Below are positions 1 through 8,065 of a stretch of 57,283 nucleotides of DNA, piece by piece. The position numbers and the translations under genes are program-made. How positions within the stretch are numbered: the stretch's first letter is position 1; each line of letters begins with the position of its first letter. A model generated the notes under the pieces. The model saw only the letters and a list, made by a program, of their open reading frames with translations. It did no database searches and had not been told where the DNA came from. The stretch is from Prevotella sp. (GTDB lineage Bacteria; Bacteroidota; Bacteroidia; Bacteroidales; Bacteroidaceae). Location of the stretch: NCBI GenBank assembly GCA_017475265.1, contig JAFVFY010000063.1, forward strand, positions 1 through 57,283, in the 5' to 3' direction.

Positions 1-60
1 AAGGTACTGCTCACAAGATTCCTCGTCCTGGAATCGCTTGCCAAACTCTATAAGTTTCAT
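1..60 (-). CDS. IS1595-family transposase, N-terminal 20 codons (partial)
   Basis: The minus strand opens with ATG at 58-60 and reads MKLIEFGKRFQDEESCEQYL before the window edge. This matches the N-terminus I know from ISXO2-like/IS1595-family transposases, where a zinc ribbon normally follows. Only 20 residues are visible, so intactness and the IS ends cannot be judged. A well-formed promoter lies directly upstream, so this is the true start of the gene. Confidence 0.62.
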   Translation of the reverse strand, partial: MKLIEFGKRFQDEESCEQYL

Positions 61-78
61 GACTGTCGTATTTTTGTG

Positions 79-110
79 CAAAGGTAGTGATTCTACGGGA
101 AACTACCAAA
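79..110 (-). promoter_or_regulatory. Bacteroidota-type promoter for the transposase
   Basis: Read on the minus strand, a -33 TTTG (107-110) is followed after 20 nt by a -7 box TACCTTTG (79-86). This fits the TTTG / TAnnTTTG consensus of the phylum. The transposase ATG lies about 19 nt beyond the -7 box. Confidence 0.7.
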
Positions 111-149
111 TTATTTGTCGGAAAAATGCGGATAATCATAAAGTTTAAA

Positions 150-202
150 TCACGTCGGTATTTGATAAAATCACGTCGGTACTTGTTAAAATCACGTCGG
201 TA
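150..202 (+). repeat. Three 21-bp phased direct repeats upstream of the sigma-barrel gene
   Basis: TCACGTCGGTA occurs at 150-160, 171-181 and 192-202, exactly 21 bp apart, each followed by an AT-rich spacer of the type tTTgaTAAAA. The array ends 24 bp before the ATG of the sigma-barrel gene. Two helical turns per unit put all copies on one face of the helix, as expected for an iterated operator. The role is inferred from spacing and position; I do not recognise the motif. Confidence 0.75.
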
Positions 203-226
203 TTTAATAGAAATCGCCTAGATAAT

Positions 227-1735
227 ATGAATCAAGAAGAGCAAATCATACTCCGCTGTCAGCAGGGCGACCGGCAGGCTATGGGCCAGCTATACACCGC
301 CATGCACGACGAGCTGCTTGGTGTCTGCCGTCGCTATGTGAACGATGGTAATACCGCCGAGGATTTGCTCCACGATGCTTTCCTGCTCATATTCAGCAAG
401 ATAGGCGAGCTGCGCTCTCCACGCAAAGCGCGAGGCTGGATGCGCAAAGTGGTGAAGAACGTTTCCCTGCTCTATGCGGAGAACCAGGACAAATTACCCA
501 CCGTCTCACTTGACCAGGTTAGCGAAAAAGTGGATGAGGTGGCGCAGACTCCCCTTCGGGCAGAGGTTGGAGAGAGCCTACCTCTTACTTACGACGAACT
601 GATGAACATTATCGACACACTTCCAGAGGGCTACCGTCGTGTGTTCCGCTTGTCGGTGCTCGAAGGACTGAGCCATCAGGAGATAGCAGCCCTGCTCAAC
701 ATCGAACCCCACTCATCGTCCTCCCAGCTCTACCGCGCCAAGACCATCCTGCGCCAGTCCCTGGCTGTGCTGCTGTTCTCGCTGCTGTTCGTCGTGGTTA
801 TGCTCTTCAGGAGAACCACGCCCCCGAATGACTCTGTAGTAGGTAACGCTTCCCAGCGTTACAATCCCTCCACCGTAGTAGGCAACGCTTCCCAGCGTTA
901 CAATTCCTCCACCGTAGTAGGCGACGCTTCTAAGCGTTGCAATCCCTCTATCGAGAACTCTTCCAATATCAGTCAGGCAGTGCCAGAGTCTAAGCATGAT
1001 AGTTTACAGAAACATGCTGAGACTGCAACGCATGGAAGCGTTGCCCACTACGGTACAGATGAGATTGCAACGCTTGGAAGCGTTGCCCACTACGATGCCG
1101 ATGAGACTGCAACGCTTGGAAGCGTTGCCCACTACCACCTCGACCTCGCATACAGCGGTCTGCCAAACCCCGACCGCAGCACGCTGCCCTACGGCGCAGA
1201 TGGCATGAACGGCGAGATAGACTCCACCGCCCATCACCGTATGCCAATGACCATCAGTCTGAACCTGAGCTACCAGCTCACGAAGCAACTCTCGCTCACC
1301 GCAGGCCTGCAGCACACTTGGCTCTCGTCGGAGTTCAAGACAGGAAACACCTTCTCCTTCACCAACCGCGAGCAGAAGCTGCGCTATCTCGGTCTGAGGC
1401 TAGGCGCCGACTACCGTCTGCTGACTGGACGGCATTGGCATCTCTATGGTTCGGCATCGGCAGTCTGCAACCTGCCCCTGCATGGTTCTTCGCGTACATT
1501 ATATATTTATAACGGACAGCAGATAGGTCAGGAGGACACCCGTCTGCATCCAAAGGCACAGTGGTCAGTAGGAGCTGGAATGGGTCTACAGTACGACCTC
1601 ACGCCCACCGTCGGCTTCTTCCTGGAGCCTAGCCTGCAATACCACTTCCGCAACGGCGACGGCATTGAGACTTGGTACTCCGACCACCGTCTCTCGCCTA
1701 CCCTTCCCCTTGGTGTCAGAATCACAATTAAATGA
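227..1735 (+). CDS. ECF sigma factor fused via a membrane helix to an outer-membrane beta-barrel
   Basis: 502 aa. Residues about 1-95 carry sigma-70 region 2 (AEDLLHDAFLLIF, then the RGWMRKVVKN stretch). Residues 125-178 carry region 4 with a helix-turn-helix (GLSHQEIAALLNIEP). One hydrophobic helix follows at 180-194. The linker at 204-303 is built from two sets of palindromic DNA repeats. The last 200 residues look like an OmpA/PorT-type barrel (alternating aromatic strands such as HLYGSASAVCNL, ending in VRITIK). In other Bacteroidales an ECF sigma gene is often followed by a separate membrane/barrel gene; here a single frame runs through both. The inferred topology is a cytoplasmic sigma domain, inner-membrane helix, periplasmic linker and outer-membrane barrel. 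Release of the sigma domain would then need proteolysis, or the protein works tethered. The domain calls are firm; the mechanism is inference. Confidence 0.82.
   Translation: MNQEEQIILRCQQGDRQAMGQLYTAMHDELLGVCRRYVNDGNTAEDLLHDAFLLIFSKIGELRSPRKARGWMRKVVKNVSLLYAENQDKLPTVSLDQVSEKVDEVAQTPLRAEVGESLPLTYDELMNIIDTLPEGYRRVFRLSVLEGLSHQEIAALLNIEPHSSSSQLYRAKTILRQSLAVLLFSLLFVVVMLFRRTTPPNDSVVGNASQRYNPSTVVGNASQRYNSSTVVGDASKRCNPSIENSSNISQAVPESKHDSLQKHAETATHGSVAHYGTDEIATLGSVAHYDADETATLGSVAHYHLDLAYSGLPNPDRSTLPYGADGMNGEIDSTAHHRMPMTISLNLSYQLTKQLSLTAGLQHTWLSSEFKTGNTFSFTNREQKLRYLGLRLGADYRLLTGRHWHLYGSASAVCNLPLHGSSRTLYIYNGQQIGQEDTRLHPKAQWSVGAGMGLQYDLTPTVGFFLEPSLQYHFRNGDGIETWYSDHRLSPTLPLGVRITIK
836..943 (+). repeat. 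Three in-frame copies of a 30-bp palindromic element (VVGNAS orientation)
   Basis: Copies lie at 836-865, 875-904 and 914-943, period 39 bp. Each has the core AACGCTTcccAGCGTT or a near variant, with 6-bp arms, and is preceded by GTAGTAGG. They translate in frame as VVGNASQRY or VVGDASKRC within the linker of the sigma-barrel protein. Confidence 0.9.
1022..1135 (-). repeat. Three in-frame copies of the same element, inverted (TLGSVAHY orientation)
   Basis: Copies lie at 1022-1051, 1064-1093 and 1106-1135, period 42 bp, and are the reverse complement of the 836-943 set. On the plus strand they encode ATLGSVAHY-type units. The 3+3 arrangement in opposite orientations could fold into a large hairpin in DNA or mRNA. 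Confidence 0.9.
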
Positions 1736-1743
1736 TGAAAATA

Positions 1744-1775
1744 TTTGGAGTTTATCATAATTAATCGTATATTTG
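1744..1775 (+). promoter_or_regulatory. Promoter of the serpin operon
   Basis: TTTG at 1744-1747 and TATATTTG at 1768-1775 are separated by 20 nt, a textbook match to the Bacteroidota housekeeping promoter. The ATG of the first serpin is 19 nt beyond the -7 box. Confidence 0.78.
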
Positions 1776-1794
1776 CAACCAAAATTCAAAACTT

Positions 1795-3681
1795 ATGAAA
1801 AAGAACATTTTACTGATGAGCCTTCTGCTGATGACCATCTCAGCAGCGGCCTACGAGAACCGCAGACCCATGCTGGTACAGGGAAAGACATGGTGGTATA
1901 TCTGTCATCATGTTGATTACGCGGAAAACTCTGAGTCAGCATGGGAAGTGAGCTACAGGCTACAGGGCGACACCGTCATTGAAGGACGGCAATACATGAA
2001 GATGTACCGCGAGGACAGGTTTGGACGTAAATATCATGGGGCCTTGCGCGAAGACGAGGACGGACGCGTGTGGCAGTATGACTACGAGGGCGACAAGAAA
2101 GACTTTATGCTCTGCGACTACACCTGCTTGCACTATCCAGGCTCATGGCCAGAAGTTGGCGACGTTGTCGATGTGGTCAAAGTTTTCGGGAAGTTGCTTC
2201 ACCGCCATAGTTGGAACGGGATGCTCGGCGTAGAGGGCGTGGGTATGGAAGGAAAGGGACTGGTGCACTATCTGTTTGAGCCTGTCCTCGATCCCAATCC
2301 CAACGGCTCCTACGAAGAAGAGAAGTTTGCATTTGTACAGGGCGATGGCGTCTACTTTACTGCTGCCGACTTCTCGGCTCCCAAGTATATCGAACTGACG
2401 CAGGACGAGAAGCAGCTGGTGAAGCAGAACAACGACTTCGCCTTCCGGCTTTTCAGCACGGCACGCAGCATTGAGCCATCGTCAATGATCCTCTCGCCGC
2501 TGAGCATCACCTACGCCCTGGGTATGCTCAATAACGGTGCCGCCGGACAAACGCAGCAGGAGATTAGCAAAGTGCTGGGCTTTGGTGACGTTGATGCGCA
2601 GAATGAGTTCTGCCAAAAGATGAAACTCGAACTGGCAGGAACGGCATGGTATGACCCCACAAGGTTAAACATCGCCAATACCATATTCGTGAACAAGGGC
2701 ATGGGATGGCAGGTGAAGGATGACTTTGCGCAAAAGGCCAGCCAGTATTATATGGCTAATCCTCAGAACCGTGACTTCAGAGATGGTGAGACGCGCGACG
2801 TCATCAACCAGTGGGCCAGCGACCACACTGAGGGCATGATCAAGGAGGTGCTCAGCGAACCGGAGTTCAACCCTCGGGCAGTAAGCTATCTGCTCAACGC
2901 CATCTACTTCAAGGGAATGTGGAGCAACCCGTTTGAAGCCGAAAACACACGGGAGGAGTCTTTCAACGGCGGCGATGCTGTACCGATGATGAACAAACAG
3001 GAAATGCTGGCATATACCGAGAACGATGTCTTCCAAGAAGTGGTCCTGCCCTACGGCAGCGGCTCCTACCAGATGCAGGTGTTCCTGCCCCGCGTAGGCA
3101 AGACGATAGACAATGTGCTGGAAAACCTCGCCTCCGACAACTCGCTCCTCACCTCTAACCTCCCGTCATACGAGGTTGACCTGAAGCTGCCACGATTTGA
3201 AACTAATACGAACATCGGCCTGAAGAACATCATGTCGGAGCTGGGCATGCCCACGGCCTTCGATCCTTACAATGCTGACTTCTCAAACCTCTGCGTCGAA
3301 AACTTCGACCAAAACATATACATAGGTCTGATGAAGCAGGTGGCCAAGATTGAAGTGAACGAGCAGGGTACCGAGGCTGCCGCCGTCACCATCATAGGTG
3401 AATATACGTCTGGCATTCCTGAGACGGCCACCTTCTATGCCAACCGTCCGTTCCTCTACGTCATCAGGGAACAGTCAACAGGCATCATTATTTTCATGGG
3501 TCAGTATACGGGGAATACTTCTTTTGTTGACGGCATCAGCGCTACGCTAAATGATAAAGGAGAAATGATAAATGAAAAATGCTATGACTTGCAGGGCCGA
3601 CAATTGTCAAATAGTAAATGGTCAAATAATCAAATAAAGAAGGGTATCTACATTATAAATGGTAAGAAAATAATCAGATAA
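1795..3681 (+). CDS. Secreted serpin with N-terminal extension and C-terminal sorting tail
   Basis: 628 aa. Residues 1-19 form a signal peptide. Residues 20-195 are a Bacteroidales-type extracytoplasmic domain (GDTVIEGRQYMKMY, ALREDEDGRVW). Residues about 200-580 are a full serpin fold: SPLSITYALGMLNNGAAGQT, NAIYFKGMWSNPF, and the hinge GTEAAAVTIIG before the reactive loop. The alanine-rich hinge is the signature of inhibitory serpins, so this is probably a protease inhibitor acting outside the cell. The scissile bond is near the T-S-G stretch of the loop and cannot be fixed exactly. The last 35 residues (YDLQGRQL ... GIYIINGKKIIR) resemble the short C-terminal sorting tails of secreted Bacteroidales proteins. 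The next serpin gene starts 2 nt after the stop, so the two form an operon. Confidence 0.88.
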   Translation: MKKNILLMSLLLMTISAAAYENRRPMLVQGKTWWYICHHVDYAENSESAWEVSYRLQGDTVIEGRQYMKMYREDRFGRKYHGALREDEDGRVWQYDYEGDKKDFMLCDYTCLHYPGSWPEVGDVVDVVKVFGKLLHRHSWNGMLGVEGVGMEGKGLVHYLFEPVLDPNPNGSYEEEKFAFVQGDGVYFTAADFSAPKYIELTQDEKQLVKQNNDFAFRLFSTARSIEPSSMILSPLSITYALGMLNNGAAGQTQQEISKVLGFGDVDAQNEFCQKMKLELAGTAWYDPTRLNIANTIFVNKGMGWQVKDDFAQKASQYYMANPQNRDFRDGETRDVINQWASDHTEGMIKEVLSEPEFNPRAVSYLLNAIYFKGMWSNPFEAENTREESFNGGDAVPMMNKQEMLAYTENDVFQEVVLPYGSGSYQMQVFLPRVGKTIDNVLENLASDNSLLTSNLPSYEVDLKLPRFETNTNIGLKNIMSELGMPTAFDPYNADFSNLCVENFDQNIYIGLMKQVAKIEVNEQGTEAAAVTIIGEYTSGIPETATFYANRPFLYVIREQSTGIIIFMGQYTGNTSFVDGISATLNDKGEMINEKCYDLQGRQLSNSKWSNNQIKKGIYIINGKKIIR

Positions 3682-3683
3682 CT

Positions 3684-6221
3684 ATGAAAAAGCTATTCTT
3701 TCTTCTATTAGTCATGACGGCTTCGTTCTCGGCCTCTGCCCAAGAGAACGAGCCGAAGGAAATCAAGCTGACCAACGACGAGCGGCAGCTGGTGGAGAAC
3801 AACAATGCCTTTGCTCTGCGTCTGTTCCAAAAGGCTCGTGGCGATGAGAGCCTACTGCTCTCACCCCTGAGCATTACCGTCGACCTGGGAATGCTGAACA
3901 ACGGTGCCGACGGCATCACCCGCGAAGAGATTGACGCCGTACTGGGCAGTAAGGACGTAGGCGGTGCCAATGTCATCAACCAGTTCTGCCGAAAGCTTCT
4001 TGACGAGAGCGGTACCCTTGACGAGAAGACCCGCGTGGCCATTGCCAACAACATCTACGTCAACACCGCCGCAGGCTACGAGTTGCTCCCTGCCTTTGTG
4101 GAGACAGCCCAGAACTATTACGACGCCACGCCTGAGAGCCGCGACTTTGGCGACGGCAAGACCCGCGAAGTTATTAACAAGTGGGGCAGCGACCACACCG
4201 AGGGCATGATTGAGGAGGCCATCAAGGAGGACGAATTCAATCCCCAGGCCGTCAGCTACCTGCTCAACGCCCTTTATTTCAAGGGCGAGTGGACCCACAA
4301 ATTCAATGCCAAGGAAACCCGCCGCCATGTGTTTGACGAAGGACGAAAGGAGGTACAGATGATGCATCAAGAGAGCGACTTCTCTTACGCCGAAAACAAG
4401 GTCTACCAGTCGGTCATCCTGCCCTACGGCAACATGGCCTACCAGATGACTGTCTTCCTGCCCCGCGAAGGCAAGACCATCGACGACGTGCTGAATGAAC
4501 TGGAAACCAGCAAGGATGCAACGCTTGGAAGCGTTGCCCACTACAATCCCTGCACGGTAGACCTCTACCTTCCCAGCTTCGAGACTGAGACCGACATGCA
4601 CTTAGAAGACATCATGAAGTCGCTCGGCATGCCTAACTCTTTTGAGGGCGGCTATGGCTTCAACGAGTTCTGCAACGGCAATGTCTTCATCGGCATGATG
4701 AAACAGGTGGCCAAGATAAAGCTCGACGAGGAAGGTACCGAGGCCGCCGCCGTGACGATCATTGAGATGGACAAGTCCATGAGCGGTCCAAGCTATGCCA
4801 CATTCATTGCCGACCGTCCTTTCCTCTACGTCATCAGCGAGCGTAGCACGGATGCCATCTTCTTCATCGGCCAGTACATGGGCGAGGAGCTGAAGAACGT
4901 TCGCAAGGACATCACCCTGACCGACGAGGAGGAAGAGCTGGTGGAGAGCAACAACGACTTCGCCTTCCGTCTTTTCCAGAAGGCACGTGGCGATGAGAAC
5001 AGCATCATGTCGCCCCTGAGCATCACTTACGCCCTCGGTATGATGAACAATGGTGCAGCAGGCCAGACGCAGCAGGAAATCAACGATGTGCTGGGCTTCG
5101 GCCAGGCTGGTGCCGACGGCATCAACAACTTCTGCCGAAAGCTGCTCACGGAGGCTCCGACACTCGACGCGGAGACCAAGGCCGAGATTGCCAACACCAT
5201 CTACGTTAATAGCGGCAAGGGCTACGAACTACAGCAGGGCTTTGTCGATAAAGCCAACGAGTTCTACGACGCACAACCCGAGGCCCGCAACTTCTACGAC
5301 GGCGAGACATGGGAAGTCATTAACCAATGGGCCAACGACCATACGCACGGCATGATTCCCAAGGTGTTCGAAGAAGAGGAAGCTTTCAATCAGGAAGCCA
5401 TCAGCTATCTGCTCAACGCCCTCTATTTTAAGGGAGCCTGGACCAACAAGTTCGACAAGGATAACACCCGCGACGAGGCCTTCAACGGTGGTGCTACCGT
5501 GCCGATGATGCATCAGGAGGAGCAGTTCGTCTACTCCGAGAACGACCTCTACCAGGCTATTCGTCTGCCCTACGGTAATGAAGCCTACCAGATGACCGTA
5601 TTCCTTCCCCGCGAGGGCAAGACCATCGGCGAGGTGCTCAGCCAGATGAACGGAAAGAACTGGAGGGATAAGTACGCAAGCTCAAGCTTGGTTGACCTGA
5701 AGCTGCCGCGTCTGAAGACCAACAGTAACATTAATCTGGTGAACATCATGAAGGAACTGGGCATGCCTACGGCCTTCACTCCAGCAGCAGAATTCCCCTA
5801 CTTCGGTAATCGTGATGGTATATGCATAGGCAACATGTTCCAGACTGCTGCCATCAAACTTGACGAGGAGGGCACCGAGGCTGCAGCCGTCACCGTTATC
5901 GAAATGGTTGAAAGCGCTATACCTGATAGGATAGTCTTCCACGCCAACCGCCCCTTCTTCTACATCATTAGCGAGCAGAGCACGGGTGCCATCTTCTTCA
6001 TGGGCCAGTATGTAGGCGAAAGTTCCGTCACAGACCCCACCCAAGACCCCTGCGACATTAACCGTGACGGAGTTATCGACGTGGCTGATATTGGCTACAT
6101 CATCGACGTAATGACCGGAAACGCAAGTGGTTCGCTTACGGGAAATACCGACGTGAATGGTGATGGAGTTGTTGACGTGGCCGACATTTCTGCCGTCATA
6201 ACTGCTATGGCAGAGAAATAG
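3684..6221 (+). CDS. Tandem double serpin with C-terminal dockerin repeats
   Basis: 845 aa. A signal peptide (MKKLFFLLLVMTASFSASAQ) is followed by two complete serpin domains (about 25-410 and 415-780). Each has its own SPLSIT helix, ALYFKG strand and inhibitory hinge EEGTEAAAVT; the loops then read IIEMDKSMSG and VIEMVESAIP, so the two domains should have different protease targets. The last 60 residues hold two EF-hand-like dockerin repeats (DINRDGVIDVADI, DVNGDGVVDVADI). In Bacteroidota such repeats usually act as cell-surface or secretion modules and need not mean a cellulosome. The first serpin domain carries one palindromic element (4515-4544), read in frame as ATLGSVAHY in a variable loop between strands. 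Related inhibitors such as Tannerella miropin protect against host or competitor proteases. A similar role is inferred here. Confidence 0.9.
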   Translation: MKKLFFLLLVMTASFSASAQENEPKEIKLTNDERQLVENNNAFALRLFQKARGDESLLLSPLSITVDLGMLNNGADGITREEIDAVLGSKDVGGANVINQFCRKLLDESGTLDEKTRVAIANNIYVNTAAGYELLPAFVETAQNYYDATPESRDFGDGKTREVINKWGSDHTEGMIEEAIKEDEFNPQAVSYLLNALYFKGEWTHKFNAKETRRHVFDEGRKEVQMMHQESDFSYAENKVYQSVILPYGNMAYQMTVFLPREGKTIDDVLNELETSKDATLGSVAHYNPCTVDLYLPSFETETDMHLEDIMKSLGMPNSFEGGYGFNEFCNGNVFIGMMKQVAKIKLDEEGTEAAAVTIIEMDKSMSGPSYATFIADRPFLYVISERSTDAIFFIGQYMGEELKNVRKDITLTDEEEELVESNNDFAFRLFQKARGDENSIMSPLSITYALGMMNNGAAGQTQQEINDVLGFGQAGADGINNFCRKLLTEAPTLDAETKAEIANTIYVNSGKGYELQQGFVDKANEFYDAQPEARNFYDGETWEVINQWANDHTHGMIPKVFEEEEAFNQEAISYLLNALYFKGAWTNKFDKDNTRDEAFNGGATVPMMHQEEQFVYSENDLYQAIRLPYGNEAYQMTVFLPREGKTIGEVLSQMNGKNWRDKYASSSLVDLKLPRLKTNSNINLVNIMKELGMPTAFTPAAEFPYFGNRDGICIGNMFQTAAIKLDEEGTEAAAVTVIEMVESAIPDRIVFHANRPFFYIISEQSTGAIFFMGQYVGESSVTDPTQDPCDINRDGVIDVADIGYIIDVMTGNASGSLTGNTDVNGDGVVDVADISAVITAMAEK
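4515..4544 (-). repeat. Single in-frame palindromic element inside the double serpin gene
   Basis: The 30-bp unit is nearly identical to the copies at 1022-1135 and has the core AACGCTtggAAGCGTT. It reads DATLGSVAHY between the domain's ELETSK and NPCTVDLYLP stretches. The other two serpin domains of this locus have no such insertion at the equivalent place. Confidence 0.88.
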
Positions 6222-6226
6222 CGGGC

Positions 6227-6850
6227 CTAAGAGTCCATCGGAAATAGTCCGTAGAGCTTCGCGTCTATCATGTCGGTGACCTTCTTGAAGTCCTCGGTAT
6301 TCTCGCCGAACTTGCAGTTATCGCCGTCGATAATGATGAGCTGCCCCTTGTACGTCCCTATCCACTCTTCGTAGCGGCGGCTCAAGCCCTCCAGATAGTC
6401 CAGACGCATGGTTTGCTCATAGTCACGTCCACGCTTTTGTATCTGCGCCACCAGCGTAGGTATGGAAGCACGGATGTAAATCATAAGGTCGGGAAGGCGC
6501 ACGAGCGACATCATCAGGTCGAAGAGCTCGCGGTAGTTCTGGAAGTCTCGGTCGCTCATCATGCCCTGCCCGTGGAGGTTGGGGGCAAAGATACAGGCAT
6601 CCTCGAAGATGGTGCGGTCCTGGATGATGGTGTCCTCAGATTTCAGAATCTCCACCACCTCCTTGAAGCGCTTGCTCAGGAAATAGACCTGGAGATTGAA
6701 CGACCACCGCTTCATGTCGGCGTAGAAGTCGGCCAGGTAGGGGTTGTTGTCTACGGGTTCATAGCGCGGCGTCCAACCGTAGCGGTGGGCCAGCATACGT
6801 GTGAGCGTGGTCTTGCCACAGCCAATGTTTCCTGCTACTGCGATGTGCAT
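6227..6850 (-). CDS. Deoxynucleoside kinase (copy 1)
   Basis: 207 aa, the normal length for the dNK family (deoxyadenosine/deoxyguanosine/deoxycytidine kinases of nucleotide salvage). Visible features are the P-loop GNIGCGKTTL at residues 7-16, the substrate-site motif DRTIFED near residue 80, and the lid arginines in QKRGRDYEQ. It lies directly after its paralogue (6945-7562) on the same strand with a 94-nt gap. Its stop is 5 nt from the convergent serpin stop. Base specificity cannot be told from sequence alone. Confidence 0.9.
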   Translation of the reverse strand: MHIAVAGNIGCGKTTLTRMLAHRYGWTPRYEPVDNNPYLADFYADMKRWSFNLQVYFLSKRFKEVVEILKSEDTIIQDRTIFEDACIFAPNLHGQGMMSDRDFQNYRELFDLMMSLVRLPDLMIYIRASIPTLVAQIQKRGRDYEQTMRLDYLEGLSRRYEEWIGTYKGQLIIIDGDNCKFGENTEDFKKVTDMIDAKLYGLFPMDS

Positions 6851-6856
6851 CTCTTT

Positions 6857-6944
6857 TATTTACGATTTACGAATTTACGATTTACGATTTGCTGCGCACA
6901 AGGGACTAAATTATCAATTGTCAATTCTCAATTGTCAATTCTCA
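6857..6944. repeat. AT-rich intergenic repeats between the two kinases
   Basis: The gap holds TTTACGATTTACGAATTTACG-type tandem units followed by a doubled TCAATTsTCAATT stretch. The first type recurs at 7571-7660 and, inverted, at 29142-29208. These are dispersed low-complexity repeats common in Bacteroidales; no gene is seen here. Confidence 0.6.
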
Positions 6945-7562
6945 TCACTCAGGGAAGAGACCAAACAAGGTGCGGTCGATTTGGTCAACAATCTTGGCGA
7001 AGTCCTTGGGGTTGTTCTTGAAGTCCAGCGGGTCTTTGTCGATAATCATGAGGCGACCCTTGTAGTCGCGAATGAACTTCTCATAGCGGCGATTCAGGTT
7101 CTCCAGATACTCCAGTTGAATGGTTTGCTCGTAGTTGCGACCTCGCTGCTGGATGTTGCCCACGAGATGGGGCACGGAGGCCCGCAGGTAAATGAGCAGG
7201 TCGGGCAGCTTGACCACAGACATCATCTGCTGGAACAACTCCATGAAGGTCTCGTAGTCGCGGTCGGAGAGGTTACCCATGTCGCGGTTGTTCTCCATGA
7301 AAACGTAGACACCCTCAAAGATGCTGCGGTCTTGGATGATGGTGTGCTGGGCCTGCGAGATGGCAATGAGGTCGCGGAAACGCTCCTTCAGGAAGAACAC
7401 TTCCATGTTGAACGACCAGCGGGGTATGTCGCGGTAGTAGTCCTCCAGGTACGGGTTCGTAGCCACAGCCTCATAACGTGGCTCCCACCCGTAGTGACGG
7501 GCCAAGAGCTGCGTGAGCGTGGACTTTCCGCTGCCTATGTTTCCTGCTATCGCTATGTGCAC
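6945..7562 (-). CDS. Deoxynucleoside kinase (copy 2)
   Basis: 205 aa and paralogous to the 6227-6850 product over its whole length: P-loop GNIGSGKSTL, EPRYEAV, DRSIFEG and the lid QQRGRNYEQT. Paired dNK subunits are known in lactobacilli, where dAK and dGK form a heterodimer. Adjacent genes here suggest either two specificities or a heteromer, which is inference. A small secreted protein gene lies upstream on the same strand with a 113-nt repeat-containing gap. Confidence 0.9.
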   Translation of the reverse strand: MHIAIAGNIGSGKSTLTQLLARHYGWEPRYEAVATNPYLEDYYRDIPRWSFNMEVFFLKERFRDLIAISQAQHTIIQDRSIFEGVYVFMENNRDMGNLSDRDYETFMELFQQMMSVVKLPDLLIYLRASVPHLVGNIQQRGRNYEQTIQLEYLENLNRRYEKFIRDYKGRLMIIDKDPLDFKNNPKDFAKIVDQIDRTLFGLFPE

Positions 7563-7607
7563 CGTTTTTATTTACAATTTACGAATTTCTTCGTGATTAT
7601 TATTTTT

Positions 7608-7637
7608 TATAGGTACTCAGGCGAGCAAAGCTCGGAG
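7608..7637 (+). repeat. Dispersed repeat with CGAGC/GCTCG hairpin (copy 1)
   Basis: TATAGGTACTCAGGCGAGCAA continues into AGCTCGGAG; the core CGAGCaaaGCTCG folds into a small hairpin. The reverse complement with few changes lies at 16119-16147 after the transketolase gene. Both copies are intergenic. Confidence 0.7.
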
Positions 7638-7675
7638 TCCGATTTACGATTTGCTGCGCGAAGTATTCTCCGGGA

Positions 7676-8062
7676 CTACTTTTTGATGGCCTCTGTGGGT
7701 ACTATTTGCACGCCGATGACAAAGTTGCTGGGGTCGAGGATGACGAGTGCACCCATCTGACCATTTTCGAACTCAATGGTGCTGGTACACGTCTTGCTGC
7801 CCGACATTTCCTTTACCGTCCAGTCGCCGTGGCCCTTGTATTTTCCGGCAACATCTTCTTTCTTTTTCAGAATGCCGTCCAACTGTTCCTTGGACATGAT
7901 GAGCCTCATCTGGCGTGTGTGATACAGGTAGAGACTGTCGGTCTGATTATTGATGACGAAGCCGAAAATCTTCTCGGCAAGCTGAGCCGGCGAACCGGAA
8001 CGGTCCTGGGCCGACGATGTGAGTGCGGCGCACAGGAATAAGGAAAGGAATAACTTTTTCAT
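7676..8062 (-). CDS. Small secreted protein, DUF3887-like
   Basis: 128 aa. Residues 1-18 (MKKLFLSLFLCAALTSSA) are a signal peptide cleaved before QDRSG. The mature part resembles the DUF3887 family of small exported domains (a helix with LAEKIFGFVINNQTDSLY, then a strand-rich half with TSTIEFENGQMGALVIL). No catalytic residues stand out. The HD hydrolase gene upstream on the same strand ends 17 nt before this start. The family assignment is tentative. Confidence 0.68.
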   Translation of the reverse strand: MKKLFLSLFLCAALTSSAQDRSGSPAQLAEKIFGFVINNQTDSLYLYHTRQMRLIMSKEQLDGILKKKEDVAGKYKGHGDWTVKEMSGSKTCTSTIEFENGQMGALVILDPSNFVIGVQIVPTEAIKK

Positions 8063-8065
8063 TTT

